The notes under the pieces were generated by a model. It worked only from the letters and a program-made list of their open reading frames with translations, made no database searches and was not told the DNA's origin. Both the position numbers and the translations under genes were made by a program. From NCBI RefSeq assembly GCF_021603585.1, contig NZ_BQHI01000026.1, forward strand, positions 17,758-81,757: a stretch of 64,000 nucleotides of DNA. Reading direction: 5' to 3'. Positions 52,459 to 64,000 of this stretch are shown here, piece after piece; position 1 is the first letter of the stretch, and each line of letters opens with the position of its first letter. This stretch comes from Pseudomonas sputi (GTDB taxonomy: Bacteria; Pseudomonadota; Gammaproteobacteria; Pseudomonadales; Pseudomonadaceae).

Positions 52459-52914
52459 ATGCACGCTTTGCAAGCCAAGATCCTCGACCCGCGCATCGGT
52501 ACCGAATTCCCGCTGCCGCAATACGCCACACCGGGCTCCGCCGGCCTCGACCTGCGCGCCATGCTGCAAGAGGACATCGTGATCAAACCGGGTGAAACCG
52601 TGCTGATCCCGACCGGTCTGTCGGTCTACATCGGCGACCCGAACCTTGCCGCGCTGATCCTGCCACGCTCGGGCATGGGCCATAAGCACGGGATCGTGCT
52701 GGGCAACCTCGTCGGCCTGATCGACTCCGACTACCAGGGCCCGCTGATGGTGTCCTGCTGGAACCGCGGCCAGACTGAATTCACCATGCCGGTCGGCGAA
52801 CGCCTGGCGCAGCTGGTACTGGTGCCGGTAGTGCAGGCGCACTTCGAAATGGTTGAAGAGTTTGTCGAGACCGAGCGCGGCACAGGTGGTTTCGGCCATT
52901 CCGGCACCAAGTGA
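52459..52914 (+). CDS. dut: dUTP diphosphatase
   Basis: Hydrolyses dUTP to dUMP and pyrophosphate, keeping uracil out of DNA and feeding dTMP synthesis. The 151-residue trimeric-type enzyme has all five motifs: [44 protein letters not shown] and the C-terminal [10 protein letters not shown]. Co-transcribed with coaBC. Confidence 0.98.
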   Translation: MHALQAKILDPRIGTEFPLPQYATPGSAGLDLRAMLQEDIVIKPGETVLIPTGLSVYIGDPNLAALILPRSGMGHKHGIVLGNLVGLIDSDYQGPLMVSCWNRGQTEFTMPVGERLAQLVLVPVVQAHFEMVEEFVETERGTGGFGHSGTK

Positions 52915-52923
52915 TTGGTTTTG

Positions 52924-52949
52924 TGGCGAGGGAGCCTGCTCCTTCGCCA
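52924..52949 (+). terminator. Hairpin downstream of dut
   Basis: TGGCGAGGGAGC-CT-GCTCCTTCGCCA (one G-T mismatch) follows dut and is followed by TAAAAA. Likely terminator of coaBC-dut. Confidence 0.55.
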
Positions 52950-53150
52950 TAAAAATACGCAGATTCATCTGGAAGCTTTACCGCTGAAAATCAAGGCATT
53001 GGCAGGCCAAAGCCACGCCGCACAAGGCGTCATGGCCCTTTCACACCACGAACTCTCTGTGAAAACCGCCGTCATACCCTTCAGTTTGAACCTGCCGTCG
53101 AATGAGTCGTCGGTGTGTCCAGCCACTTTCGAGATGGAGCATTTTCGCAG

Positions 53151-54548
53151 ATGAGCACCCCCGCCCAAGTCGCCCCGAAGCTTCCCGACAGCATCTTCCG
53201 CGCCTACGACATTCGCGGCACCGTGCCGGAATTCCTCAATGGCGAAACCGCCTACTGGATCGGTCGCGCCATCGGCTCCCAGAGCCTGGCCCAGGGCGAA
53301 CCGAACGTGTCCGTCGGCCGTGACGGCCGTTTGTCCGGCCCGGAGCTGGTGGCCGAACTGATCCGCGGCATCGCCGAAAGCGGCTGCCACGTCAGCGACG
53401 TCGGCCTGGTGCCGACGCCTGCGCTGTACTACGCCGCCAACGTGCTGGCTGGCAAATCCGGGGTGATGCTCACCGGTAGCCACAACCCATCGAACTACAA
53501 CGGCTTCAAGATCGTGATCGCCGGCGACACCCTCGCCAACGAACAGATCCAGGCCCTGCACGAGCGCCTCAAGACCGGCAACCTGAGCAGCGGCACGGGC
53601 AGCGTGACTCAGGTCGAGATCCTCGACCGCTACACCACCGAAATCGTCCAGGACATCAAACTGGCCCGGCGCCTGAAAGTCGTGGTCGACTGCGGCAACG
53701 GCGCGGCCGGCGTGATCGCCCCGCAGCTGATCGAAGCGCTGAACTGCGAAGTCATCCCGCTGTACTGCGAAGTCGACGGCAACTTCCCGAATCATCACCC
53801 GGATCCAGGCAAACCGGAAAACCTCGTCGACCTGATCGCCAAGGTCAAGGAAACCAATGCCGACATCGGCCTGGCTTTCGACGGCGACGGTGACCGCGTC
53901 GGCGTGGTGACCAACACCGGCACCATCGTGTTCCCGGATCGCCTGCTGATGCTGTTTGCCCGTGACGTGGTGGCGCGCAACCCGGACGCGGAGATCATCT
54001 TCGACGTCAAATGCACCCGCCGCCTCGTCCCGCTGATCAAGGAATATGGCGGCCGGCCGCTAATGTGGAAGACCGGTCACTCGTTGATCAAAAAGAAAAT
54101 GAAACAGTCCGGCGCACTGTTGGCCGGCGAAATGAGCGGGCACATTTTCTTCAAGGAACGCTGGTTTGGTTTCGACGACGGTATTTACAGCGCCGCACGG
54201 CTGCTGGAAATCCTCAGCAAGGAAAAATCTGACGCGGAAACGCTGTTCGCGACCTTCCCGAACGATATTTCCACACCGGAAATCAATATCCATGTGACCG
54301 AAGAGAGCAAATTCAGCATCATTGATGCACTGCACGATGCGCAGTGGGGTCCAGGCGCCGACCTGACCACCATTGACGGCGTGCGGGTCGACTATGCCAA
54401 AGGCTGGGGCCTGGTGCGCGCGTCCAACACCACACCGGTGCTGGTGCTGCGCTTCGAGGCCGATGACGAGGCGGAACTGCAGCGCATCCAGGCTGTGTTC
54501 CATGCCCAACTGAAACGCGTTGCACCTGATCTCCAACTACCGTTCTGA
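53151..54548 (+). CDS. algC: Phosphomannomutase/phosphoglucomutase AlgC
   Basis: Interconverts mannose or glucose 6- and 1-phosphates for alginate, LPS and rhamnolipid precursors. It is 465 residues from the ATG at 53,151. The phosphoserine loop is TGSHNPSNYNG, the Mg loop FDGDGDRVG, the sugar loop GEMSGHIFF, and the phosphate-binding loop near the C terminus RASNTTPVLV. It begins 236 bases after dut, leaving no room for the long N-terminal extension annotated in some pseudomonads. argB follows 24 bases downstream. Confidence 0.97.
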   Translation: MSTPAQVAPKLPDSIFRAYDIRGTVPEFLNGETAYWIGRAIGSQSLAQGEPNVSVGRDGRLSGPELVAELIRGIAESGCHVSDVGLVPTPALYYAANVLAGKSGVMLTGSHNPSNYNGFKIVIAGDTLANEQIQALHERLKTGNLSSGTGSVTQVEILDRYTTEIVQDIKLARRLKVVVDCGNGAAGVIAPQLIEALNCEVIPLYCEVDGNFPNHHPDPGKPENLVDLIAKVKETNADIGLAFDGDGDRVGVVTNTGTIVFPDRLLMLFARDVVARNPDAEIIFDVKCTRRLVPLIKEYGGRPLMWKTGHSLIKKKMKQSGALLAGEMSGHIFFKERWFGFDDGIYSAARLLEILSKEKSDAETLFATFPNDISTPEINIHVTEESKFSIIDALHDAQWGPGADLTTIDGVRVDYAKGWGLVRASNTTPVLVLRFEADDEAELQRIQAVFHAQLKRVAPDLQLPF

Positions 54549-54572
54549 TTGCTGATTCACCCGGAGCCCTGA

Positions 54573-55478
<906 letters not shown>

Positions 55479-55492
55479 ACGCTCGCGCAAAC

Positions 55493-55533
55493 AAAAAGAC
55501 CCCACTCAGCCTGGCTGAGCGGGGTCTTTTTTT
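55493..55533. terminator. Bidirectional terminator, argB / pyrE
   Basis: GACCCC-A-CTCAGCC-TG-GGCTGAG-C-GGGGTC type stem (GACCCCACTCAGCC with GGCTGAGCGGGGTC) flanked by A and T runs, between convergent genes. Confidence 0.92.
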
Positions 55534-55547
55534 GCCTGAAGCTACGA

Positions 55548-56192
55548 TCAGACGCCAAACTGGGCGCGGTAGGCTTCAACGGCTGGCAGGTGCTGCTTGA
55601 GCTGCGGGTCGTCAGCCAGGAATTCCAGCACCTGGTTCAGCGACACGATGCTGATGACCGGGATGCCGAAATCACGCTCGACTTCCTGGATGGCCGACAG
55701 CTCGCCGTTGCCGCGCTCCTGACGGTTCAGGGCGATCAGCACGCCGGCAGCCTTGGCGCCGTCCTGGGAAGCGATGATCTGCATCACTTCACGGATCGCG
55801 GTGCCGGCGGTGATCACGTCGTCGATGATCAGCACATCACCGGTCAGCGGTGCGCCGACCAGGCTGCCGCCCTCGCCGTGGGCCTTGGCTTCCTTGCGGT
55901 TGAAGCACCATGGCAAATCACGGTTATGGTGTTCGGCCAGTGCCACGGCAGTGGTTGCCGCCAGCGGGATGCCTTTGTAGGCCGGGCCGAACAGCACGTC
56001 GAACGGAATGCCACTCTCGGCGATGGCCGCGGCGTAGAAACGCCCCAGTTGCGCCAGCGCGGAACCCGAGTTGAACAGGCCGGCATTGAAGAAGTAAGGA
56101 CTGGTGCGCCCGGACTTCAGGGTGAACTCACCGAAGCGCAAAACCCCGCGATCGATGGCAAAACGAATGAAATCGCGCTGATACGCTTGCAT
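55548..56192 (-). CDS. pyrE: Orotate phosphoribosyltransferase
   Basis: Joins orotate to PRPP, giving OMP in pyrimidine synthesis. It is 214 residues from the ATG at 56,192 ([23 protein letters not shown]). The PRPP loop is [29 protein letters not shown] and [13 protein letters not shown] are also diagnostic. Divergent from crc, with 82 bases between them. Confidence 0.97.
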   Translation of the reverse strand: MQAYQRDFIRFAIDRGVLRFGEFTLKSGRTSPYFFNAGLFNSGSALAQLGRFYAAAIAESGIPFDVLFGPAYKGIPLAATTAVALAEHHNRDLPWCFNRKEAKAHGEGGSLVGAPLTGDVLIIDDVITAGTAIREVMQIIASQDGAKAAGVLIALNRQERGNGELSAIQEVERDFGIPVISIVSLNQVLEFLADDPQLKQHLPAVEAYRAQFGV

Positions 56193-56274
56193 GAAAAAAA
56201 CCCCAAATACCACGGATTTAGCTAATTAGCTTGACGCCGTGTATCATACACGCACGCGATTTTTGGGGCCATTT

Positions 56275-57054
56275 ATGCGGATCATCAGTGTGAACGTCAA
56301 TGGTATTCAGGCTGCAGTCGAGCGCGGTTTGCTCAGTTGGCTGCAGGCTCAGAATGCCGACGTCATCTGCCTGCAGGACACCCGTGCCTCCGCCTTTGAA
56401 CTGGACGACCCAGCCTTCCAACTGGATGGCTACTTCCTTTATGCCTGCGATGCTGAAGTCCCTGCCCAAGGCGGCGTGGCTTTGTATTCGCGGTTGCAAC
56501 CGAAGGCTGTCATCAGCGGTCTCGGTTTCGAGACGGCCGACCGCTACGGGCGCTACCTGCAAGCAGATTTCGACAAAGTCAGTATTGCCACCTTGCTGCT
56601 TCCTTCGGGGATGAACGGCGATGAGGACTTGAACCAGAAGTTCAAGCTCATGGACGATTTCGGCAAGTACCTGGACAAACAGCGGCGCAAACGTCGCGAG
56701 TACATTTATTGTGGCTCGCTGTACGTCGCGCAGCAGAAGCTCGACATCAAGAACTGGCGCGACAGCCAGCAATCCCCCGGCTTCCTGGCGCCGGAACGCG
56801 CCTGGATGGACGAGATTGTCGGCAACATGGGCTACGTAGACGCCCTGCGCGAAGTCAGTCGCGAAGGCGACCAGTACAGCTGGTGGCCGGACAATGAACA
56901 GGCCGAGATGCTGAATCTGGGCTGGCGCTTCGACTACCAGATCCTGACTCCGGGCCTGCGGCGCTTCGTGCGCAGCGCACGTCTGCCGCGTCAGCCTCGG
57001 TTCTCGCAGCACGCGCCGCTGATCGTCGACTACGACTGGACGCTGACCATCTAA
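56275..57054 (+). CDS. crc: Catabolite repression control protein Crc
   Basis: Crc acts with Hfq to repress translation of catabolic mRNAs when preferred carbon sources are present; target classes in pseudomonads include amino-acid and polyamine catabolism. The 259-residue protein has the exonuclease/endonuclease/phosphatase fold (MRIISVNVNGIQAAVERGLLSW) but is known to lack nuclease activity. The ATG at 56,275 gives the standard N terminus. It ends at a terminator. Confidence 0.97.
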   Translation: MRIISVNVNGIQAAVERGLLSWLQAQNADVICLQDTRASAFELDDPAFQLDGYFLYACDAEVPAQGGVALYSRLQPKAVISGLGFETADRYGRYLQADFDKVSIATLLLPSGMNGDEDLNQKFKLMDDFGKYLDKQRRKRREYIYCGSLYVAQQKLDIKNWRDSQQSPGFLAPERAWMDEIVGNMGYVDALREVSREGDQYSWWPDNEQAEMLNLGWRFDYQILTPGLRRFVRSARLPRQPRFSQHAPLIVDYDWTLTI

Positions 57055-57072
57055 GCGGACTTTCGCAGACAC

Positions 57073-57102
57073 AAAAAAACCGACATCACTGTCGGTTTTT
57101 TT
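57073..57102. terminator. Bidirectional terminator, crc / DUF4870
   Basis: ACCGACA-TCAC-TGTCGGT stem flanked by A7 and T7 runs. Confidence 0.92.
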
Positions 57103-57117
57103 GTGGGCGATCGTTCG

Positions 57118-57486
57118 TTATTTGATCAACCGCCAGGTGAACGGATAGCGGTACGGGAAACCTTCGTTGGCTTTCACCCCACCGATGATCGTCAGCACCA
57201 GCGCCGCAATGGCCAGCAGGCCAAACAGCACGAACCCAATAAGCAACAGCATCAGCACGAAGCAGATCATCGAAGCGATCGCCACGGTGATCTGGAAATT
57301 CAACGCTTCCTTACCCTGAGCGTCGATGAACGGATCGGTCTCGCGCTTCATCTGCCACAGGACCAGCGGCCCGATCAGCGTACCGAACGGAATCCAGATC
57401 CCCAGCAAGGCGGACAAGTGACAAAACATCGCCCATTGGCGAACCTCCTGGCTCGGCTTGGGCAGCAACTCTTGCTCATCACTCAT
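57118..57486 (-). CDS. DUF4870 membrane protein
   Basis: A 122-residue protein with an N-terminal acidic segment (MSDEQELLPKPSQEVRQWAMFCHLSALLG) and three or four hydrophobic stretches (about 20-45, 65-85 and 87-105), matching the DUF4870 family of small membrane proteins. Function unknown. It lies downstream of rph on the same strand with a 29-base gap, so it may be co-transcribed. Confidence 0.88.
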   Translation of the reverse strand: MSDEQELLPKPSQEVRQWAMFCHLSALLGIWIPFGTLIGPLVLWQMKRETDPFIDAQGKEALNFQITVAIASMICFVLMLLLIGFVLFGLLAIAALVLTIIGGVKANEGFPYRYPFTWRLIK

Positions 57487-57515
57487 CGCGTCCTCCTTGC
57501 GGGTTACGAACCTGC

Positions 57516-58238
57516 TCAGTCGGCCAGTGCAGCCTTTTGCAGTTCGAAGATTTCGTTCATGCCTTTCTTCGCCAGCTCCAGCATCGCGTTCAGCTCTTCA
57601 GGCTGGAACGGCGCGCCTTCGGCAGTGCCCTGCACTTCGATGAAGCCACCGGTGCTGGTCATCACCACGTTGAGGTCAGTCTCGGCGGCGGAATCTTCAA
57701 GATAGTCCAGATCCAGTACCGGCTCGCCCTGGTACATGCCCACGGAAACAGCACCGATCATTTGCTTGAGCGGGTCGCCGCCTTTCAGGCCGCCGCGCTT
57801 CTTGATCACTTTCAGTGCATCGACCAGCGCAACCATGGCGCCGGTGATCGACGCGGTACGGGTACCGCCATCGGCCTGGATCACGTCACAGTCGACGTAC
57901 AGGGTGACATCGCCCAGCTTGGACATGTCCAGCGCGGCGCGCAGGGAACGACCGATCAGGCGCTGGATTTCCAGGGTACGACCGCCCTGCTTGCCGCGGC
58001 TCGCTTCACGCTGGTTACGCTCGCCGGTGGCGCGTGGCAGCATGCCGTATTCGGCAGTCAGCCAGCCTTGGCCCTGACCTTTGAGAAATCGCGGCACGCC
58101 GTTTTCGACGCTGACGGTGCAGATGACCTTGGTATCACCGAATTCGACCAGTACCGATCCCTCGGCGTGTTTGGTGTAGTTGCGGGTAATGCGGATCGAG
58201 CGGAGCTGATCGGCAGCGCGACCACTTGGACGTTTCAT
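57516..58238 (-). CDS. rph: Ribonuclease PH
   Basis: Phosphorolytic 3' exonuclease trimming tRNA precursors. It is 240 residues from the ATG at 58,238 ([21 protein letters not shown]). [16 protein letters not shown] and [20 protein letters not shown] are family hallmarks. Divergent from yicC, as in other pseudomonads. Confidence 0.97.
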   Translation of the reverse strand: MKRPSGRAADQLRSIRITRNYTKHAEGSVLVEFGDTKVICTVSVENGVPRFLKGQGQGWLTAEYGMLPRATGERNQREASRGKQGGRTLEIQRLIGRSLRAALDMSKLGDVTLYVDCDVIQADGGTRTASITGAMVALVDALKVIKKRGGLKGGDPLKQMIGAVSVGMYQGEPVLDLDYLEDSAAETDLNVVMTSTGGFIEVQGTAEGAPFQPEELNAMLELAKKGMNEIFELQKAALAD

Positions 58239-58507
58239 AGGAGATACCTGTACTGGGGACGGAAAACTGCGGAGCATTATAGAGCCGTGCACCGCACCTG
58301 GGCACTCGTTAAAAAATCCGGCCGACGACCGAAGGCCCTGAAACGCGCTTTGCCGACGGCCTGCAGCCCTTTGTCACACCGTGTGTTTGGGCGCATCCGC
58401 CGCACTGCGCTACAATCCTGCGCCTTTGCTGCCAGTCGGCTTACATTCATTGAGATCGCCTGCGCGGAACGTCGTTTCTGCGCCGATCTGCATTGCGAGG
58501 TACCACC

Positions 58508-60005
<1,498 letters not shown>

Positions 60006-60173
60006 AACAGCACTTCCCAAAACCGCTGCAAGGGCTTTACATTGGCACTTGCAGCGCGTTGAAGAGTCTGGTCAAAAAATCAGCGCTTCCCTAATCGCTG
60101 GTGATTTTTTAAACTGTTGAGTCCGCTCGCCCAACCGGGCAGCGCGCATATTGCATTCGCTCCGAGGAATACC

Positions 60174-60437
60174 ATGGCCCGCGTAACCGTTGAAGACTGC
60201 CTAGAACACGTGGAAAACCGCTTTGAGCTGGTCATGCTCTCTACCAAGCGTGCCCGTCAACTGGCCACCGGCGGCAAAGAGCCTCTGGTTCAGTGGGAAA
60301 ACGACAAACCGACCGTAGTGGCGCTGCGTGAAATCGCTGAAGGCCTGATGAGCTACGAGTTCATCGCCGAGCAGGAAATCGTCCACGAAGACCCTGTCTT
60401 CGCTGCGTTCGAGGACGAGTCCAACGAGGCCGTCTAA
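60174..60437 (+). CDS. rpoZ: RNA polymerase omega subunit
   Basis: An 87-residue omega subunit ([30 protein letters not shown]), which assists beta-prime folding and forms part of the ppGpp site. It is preceded by GAGG. The 168-base gap before it contains an imperfect stem (ATCAGCG ... CGCTGGTGAT, 60,082-60,109) ending in T6, a possible terminator or attenuator after gmk. Confidence 0.97.
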   Translation: MARVTVEDCLEHVENRFELVMLSTKRARQLATGGKEPLVQWENDKPTVVALREIAEGLMSYEFIAEQEIVHEDPVFAAFEDESNEAV

Positions 60438-60494
60438 GCCTATGCCTGGTCGACGTAGCACGGCGCGGGATCACAGCTTACGGCAGGAATTATC

Positions 60495-62600
60495 ATGCCG
60501 AGCATAGACGCCCTCGCCGATCGCTTATCGACCTACCTCGGCAACGACCAGGTCAACCTGGTCCGCCGAGCGTATTTCTACGCCGAACAAGCCCACGACG
60601 GCCAACGCCGCCGCAGCGGTGAGGCGTACGTCACGCATCCTCTTGCCGTGGCGAATATTCTTGCCGACATGCACATGGACCATCAGAGCCTGATGGCCGC
60701 GATGCTGCATGACGTGATCGAAGACACCGGTATTGCCAAAGAAGCGCTGCAAGCGCAGTTCGGTGAAACCGTGGCCGAATTGGTCGACGGGGTCAGCAAA
60801 CTGACCCAGATGAATTTCGAGACCAAGGCCGAAGCCCAAGCGGAAAACTTCCAGAAAATGGCCATGGCCATGGCGCGCGACATTCGCGTGATCCTGGTCA
60901 AGCTCGCCGACCGCCTGCACAACATGCGCACGCTGGAAGTGCTGTCCGGCGAAAAACGCCGGCGCATCGCCAAGGAAACCCTCGAGATCTACGCCCCCAT
61001 CGCCAACCGGCTGGGCATGCACGCGATCCGCATCGAGTTCGAAGACCTCGGCTTCAAGGCGATGCACCCGATGCGTTCCGCGCGGATCTACCAGGCCGTC
61101 AAACGCGCCCGGGGTAACCGCAAGGAAATCGTCAACAAGATCGAAGAATCACTCGGCCACTGCCTCGCCATCGACGGCATCCAGGGTGAAGTCAGCGGTC
61201 GCCAGAAACACCTCTACGGCATCTACAAGAAAATGCGCGGCAAGCGTCGGGCCTTCAACGAGATCATGGACGTCTATGCGTTCCGGATCATCGTCGACAA
61301 GGTCGATACCTGCTACCGCGTGCTGGGTGCTGTACATAATTTGTACAAACCGTTGCCGGGACGCTTCAAGGATTACATCGCGATCCCCAAGGCCAACGGC
61401 TATCAGTCGCTGCACACCACGCTGTTCGGCATGCACGGTGTACCGATCGAAATCCAGATCCGCACCCGCGAAATGGAAGAGATGGCCAACAACGGCATCG
61501 CCGCCCATTGGCTGTACAAATCCAGCGGCGACGAGCAGCCGAAAGGCACTCATGCCCGGGCCCGTCAGTGGGTCAAGGGCGTGCTGGAAATGCAGCAACG
61601 TGCCGGCAACTCGCTGGAATTCATCGAGAGCGTGAAGATCGACCTGTTCCCGGACGAGGTCTACGTGTTCACGCCCAAAGGCCGGATCATGGAGCTGCCC
61701 AAAGGCTCCACGGCGGTCGACTTTGCCTACGCGGTACACACCGACGTCGGCAACAGCTGCATCGCCTGCCGGATCAACCGGCGTCTCGCGCCGCTGTCCG
61801 AACCGCTGCAAAGCGGCTCCACGGTCGAGATCGTCAGCGCTCCCGGCGCACGGCCGAACCCGGCGTGGCTCAACTTCGTGGTCACCGGCAAGGCGCGGAC
61901 GCACATCCGCCATGCGCTGAAACTGCAACGCCGCTCCGAATCCATCAGCCTCGGCGAACGCCTGCTGAACAAGGTGCTCAACGGCTTCGACAGCGCGCTG
62001 GAACAGATTCCGGCCGAGCGCGTGAAGGCGATGCTCACCGAGTACCGCCTCGAACTGATCGAAGACTTGCTGGAAGACATTGGCCTGGGCAACCGCATGG
62101 CCTACGTCGTGGCACGCCGCCTGCTCGGCGAAGGCGAACAACTGCCAAGCCCGGAAGGCCCGCTGGCGATTCGCGGCACCGAAGGCCTGGTCCTCAGTTA
62201 CGCCAAATGTTGCACGCCGATCCCGGGCGACCCGATTGTCGGTCACCTGTCAGCGGGCAAAGGCATGGTCGTGCACCTGGACAACTGCCGCAACATCAGC
62301 GAAATCAGGCACAACCCGGAAAAATGCATCCAGCTCTCGTGGGCCAAGGATGTCACCGGCGAATTCAACGTCGAACTGCGCGTCGAGCTGGAACATCAGC
62401 GCGGCCTGATCGCCCTGCTGGCCAGCAGCGTCAACGCCGCCGACGGCAATATCGAGAAAATCAGCATGGACGAACGCGATGGTCGCATCAGCGTTGTCCA
62501 GTTGGTGGTCAGCGTCCACGACCGTGTGCACCTGGCCCGCGTGATCAAGAAACTGCGCGCCCTGACCGGGGTGATCCGCATCACCCGCATGCGTGCATAA
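60495..62600 (+). CDS. spoT: Bifunctional (p)ppGpp synthetase/hydrolase SpoT
   Basis: A 701-residue stringent-response enzyme. The N-terminal HD hydrolase domain (about 20-200) has HPLAVANILADMHMD and MLHDVIEDT. The synthetase domain (about 230-360) has GRFKDYIAIPKANGYQSLHTT. A TGS domain (about 390-450, VFTPKGRIMELPKGSTAVDFAYAVHT), a helical region and a C-terminal ACT domain (FNVELRVELEHQRGLIALLAS) follow. Downstream of rpoZ as in most gammaproteobacteria. Confidence 0.98.
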   Translation: MPSIDALADRLSTYLGNDQVNLVRRAYFYAEQAHDGQRRRSGEAYVTHPLAVANILADMHMDHQSLMAAMLHDVIEDTGIAKEALQAQFGETVAELVDGVSKLTQMNFETKAEAQAENFQKMAMAMARDIRVILVKLADRLHNMRTLEVLSGEKRRRIAKETLEIYAPIANRLGMHAIRIEFEDLGFKAMHPMRSARIYQAVKRARGNRKEIVNKIEESLGHCLAIDGIQGEVSGRQKHLYGIYKKMRGKRRAFNEIMDVYAFRIIVDKVDTCYRVLGAVHNLYKPLPGRFKDYIAIPKANGYQSLHTTLFGMHGVPIEIQIRTREMEEMANNGIAAHWLYKSSGDEQPKGTHARARQWVKGVLEMQQRAGNSLEFIESVKIDLFPDEVYVFTPKGRIMELPKGSTAVDFAYAVHTDVGNSCIACRINRRLAPLSEPLQSGSTVEIVSAPGARPNPAWLNFVVTGKARTHIRHALKLQRRSESISLGERLLNKVLNGFDSALEQIPAERVKAMLTEYRLELIEDLLEDIGLGNRMAYVVARRLLGEGEQLPSPEGPLAIRGTEGLVLSYAKCCTPIPGDPIVGHLSAGKGMVVHLDNCRNISEIRHNPEKCIQLSWAKDVTGEFNVELRVELEHQRGLIALLASSVNAADGNIEKISMDERDGRISVVQLVVSVHDRVHLARVIKKLRALTGVIRITRMRA

Positions 62601-62624
62601 CTCAAACATTACAAGGAGTCATAC

Positions 62625-63005
62625 ATGACCAAGACCGTTATCAGCAGCGACAAGGCCCCGGCCGCCATCGGTACTTACTCCCAGGCGATCAAGGCCGGTA
62701 ACACCGTTTACATGTCAGGTCAGATTCCCCTCGATCCAAAAACCATGGAACTGGTCGAAGGCTTCGAAGCCCAGACCGTCCAGGTGTTCGAGAACCTGAA
62801 AGCCGTGGCCGAAGCCGCCGGCGGTTCGTTCAAGGACATCGTCAAGCTGAACATCTTCCTCACCGACCTGAGCCACTTCGCCAAGGTCAACGAGATCATG
62901 GGCAAGTACTTCGACCAGCCTTACCCGGCGCGCGCCGCCATCGGCGTGGCTGCCCTGCCAAAGGGTTCGCAGGTCGAAATGGATGCCATTCTGGTCATCG
63001 AGTAA
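62625..63005 (+). CDS. ridA: RidA-family enamine/imine deaminase
   Basis: A 126-residue RidA with the family signatures: [23 protein letters not shown], and [22 protein letters not shown] with the substrate-binding Arg. It removes 2-aminoacrylate and protects PLP enzymes. AAGGAG precedes the ATG; it lies 24 bases after spoT, so is likely co-transcribed. It is closer to archetypal RidA than the dad-operon paralogue at 27,372. Confidence 0.95.
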   Translation: MTKTVISSDKAPAAIGTYSQAIKAGNTVYMSGQIPLDPKTMELVEGFEAQTVQVFENLKAVAEAAGGSFKDIVKLNIFLTDLSHFAKVNEIMGKYFDQPYPARAAIGVAALPKGSQVEMDAILVIE

Positions 63006-63077
63006 TGCGCACGGCGCGGCCTCAGACGCCGCGCCGACTGCTCTGCGGTAAAGAAAAGGTTTTGAAAGGATTCCACC

Positions 63078-63818
63078 ATGCGCAAAGCGCTTGCTCTCTC
63101 GCTGCTCGCCATTTTCCTCGGCGGTTGCGCCAGCAACCCTGCCGACCGTGACATCAGCGGCACCTGGATCAATCAGGTCGCCATCGATGCCGCTGCCAAG
63201 GGCGGCCCCCTGCGCGAAGCGCTTCAGGCTTACGGCCCGAACCTGGAGTGGGACGTCAACACCAAGGCCGGCCAGGCCCGCTACACCAACGGTTTTGAAA
63301 ACGTCGAAGGTCGCCTGCTCGGCGAGGAGTCCGGCGCCTGGAAAGTCGACTTCTACGGCAGCTCCGCCAGCGAGCTGAAACGTGACGGTGGTCAACTGCA
63401 ACAAGCCGCCAATGAAAACGAACCGGAACAGGTCTTCGACCGCGCGCAGATTCCGGTGCCGGAAGGCGCACCGATCGGCGCCAGCTTCGAACGCGCGCTG
63501 TATTCCGCTTATCTGGGCGGCAACTGGACCATCACCAGCGGCCAGGGCGAAGGTGCCACCGTGCAATTCCAGGCTGACGGCCAAGTCTCCGGCCTGCCGG
63601 GTGCCGACCGCTATGCGCTGTGCCTCGCAGGCGATTGCGCATCGATGAGCAGCGGCAACGACAGCATGTGGCTGCAGCAGAACGGCCAGGGCAACAACTG
63701 GATCTTCGTACGCAAGGGCAAAGAGCTGGAGATCCTACAGGCCGTGAACACGGCGCTGGCAGATGAACAACCGCAGTTCACCCCAGGTGAGCGCAAGTGG
63801 TTGCTCGAAAAGCAGTGA
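63078..63818 (+). CDS. Hypothetical lipoprotein, 246 residues
   Basis: The N terminus (MRKALALSLLAIFLGGCASN) is a lipoprotein signal with the lipidated Cys at 17. The rest has TYNG-like beta-rich segments (YTNGFENVEGRLLGEESGAWKVDFYGS, then GNWTITSGQGEGATVQFQADGQVSGLPGADRYALCLAGDCAS) resembling META/HslJ-type lipoproteins. Function unknown. It follows ridA by 72 bases and has its own terminator. Confidence 0.82.
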   Translation: MRKALALSLLAIFLGGCASNPADRDISGTWINQVAIDAAAKGGPLREALQAYGPNLEWDVNTKAGQARYTNGFENVEGRLLGEESGAWKVDFYGSSASELKRDGGQLQQAANENEPEQVFDRAQIPVPEGAPIGASFERALYSAYLGGNWTITSGQGEGATVQFQADGQVSGLPGADRYALCLAGDCASMSSGNDSMWLQQNGQGNNWIFVRKGKELEILQAVNTALADEQPQFTPGERKWLLEKQ

Positions 63819-63834
63819 CCGACGCTTGAGACAG

Positions 63835-63871
63835 AAAAGGCGGGAGCAAGCATTGGCTCCCGCCTTTTTTT
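63835..63871 (+). terminator. Rho-independent terminator
   Basis: GGCGGGAGC-CAATGCTTG-type loop-GCTCCCGCC (GGCGGGAGC with GGCTCCCGCC) followed by T7, just after the lipoprotein gene and eight bases before the IS end. Confidence 0.9.
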
Positions 63872-63878
63872 ACGCCCG

Positions 63879-64000
63879 TGTCCCGTCCTGAATAAGGTTT
63901 ACACCTTCTGATCTATTTTCAGGAGGACGTAATGGAAACGGCTAAAAGGCGTAGTCAGCGAGACTACACGCTGACTTTTAAATTGTCGGTCGTGGATCAG
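63879..64000 (+). mobile_element. Left end of an IS3-family insertion sequence (partial)
   Basis: The terminus TGTCCCGTCCTGAATAAGG at 63,879 precedes, by about 50 bases, a transposase OrfA start with AGGAGG. The element runs off the right edge, so length, second ORF and target duplication cannot be seen. Confidence 0.7.
63932..64000 (+). CDS. IS3-family transposase OrfA, 5' part only
   Basis: An ATG preceded by AGGAGG opens METAKRRSQRDYTLTFKLSV and reads to the window edge (23 codons). The RDYTLTFKLSVVDQ segment is the start of the helix-turn-helix of IS3-type OrfA proteins. The remaining protein lies outside the window. Confidence 0.75.
   Translation, partial: METAKRRSQRDYTLTFKLSVVDQ

Noticed and set aside
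52915-53154. 79-codon frame between dut and algC
   Set aside because: No ribosome site, no recognisable motif, and it runs through the dut terminator hairpin. I also considered it as an N-terminal extension of AlgC, but it is in a different frame.

Overview
The window reads as a chromosomal segment of a fluorescent-group Pseudomonas. From about 12.6 kb to the right edge the genes are GC-rich and follow an order I recognise from Pseudomonas chromosomes: comM, rep, xpt, cycB, pauR, dadX-ridA-dadA, lrp, pauB-like, kauB, rpmG-rpmB, radC, coaBC, dut, algC, argB, pyrE, crc, rph, yicC, gmk, rpoZ, spoT, ridA. Short GC-rich REP-type palindromes typical of P. fluorescens genomes lie between several genes.

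The left end (1 to about 12,629) is accessory DNA that interrupts comM (yifB). Only the comM 3' part survives in the window, starting at the Walker A region near 12,630. The island holds a Sel1-repeat protein, an organomercurial lyase (merB) with a merD copy carrying an amber codon, and a coiled-coil gene cut off by a 38-bp Tn21-type inverted repeat. Next comes a stripped mer operon (merR, merB, merD, merE, with no merT, merP or merA), then a complete Tn5053/Tn402-type transposition module (tniR, tniQ, tniB, tniA) ending at a clear terminal repeat near 9,226. To its right are small unassigned genes, an XRE regulator and an AT-rich 467-codon gene of unknown function.

The middle (13.6 to 47.9 kb) mixes core and variable loci: a chemoreceptor, a LysR regulator divergent from a MATE exporter, a GGDEF/EAL protein, rep and xpt. 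A catabolic block for D-alanine and polyamines follows (pauR, dadX, ridA, dadA, lrp, pauB-like oxidase, and later kauB with a cupin). pauR and the kauB/cupin intergenic region share an imperfect inverted-repeat element that could be the PauR operator. Between them lie two tandem paralogous chaperone-usher fimbrial operons with the same order (DUF1120 subunit, chaperone, usher, tip-like protein), the same usher length and the same usher-to-tip spacing.

The right third (47.9 to 63.8 kb) is housekeeping: ribosomal proteins L33 and L28, peptide binding protein, RadC, coenzyme A and dUTP metabolism, AlgC, ArgB, PyrE, the catabolite regulator Crc, RNase PH, YicC, guanylate kinase, omega subunit, SpoT and a second RidA. 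The last 120 bases are the left end of an IS3-family element that continues outside the window.
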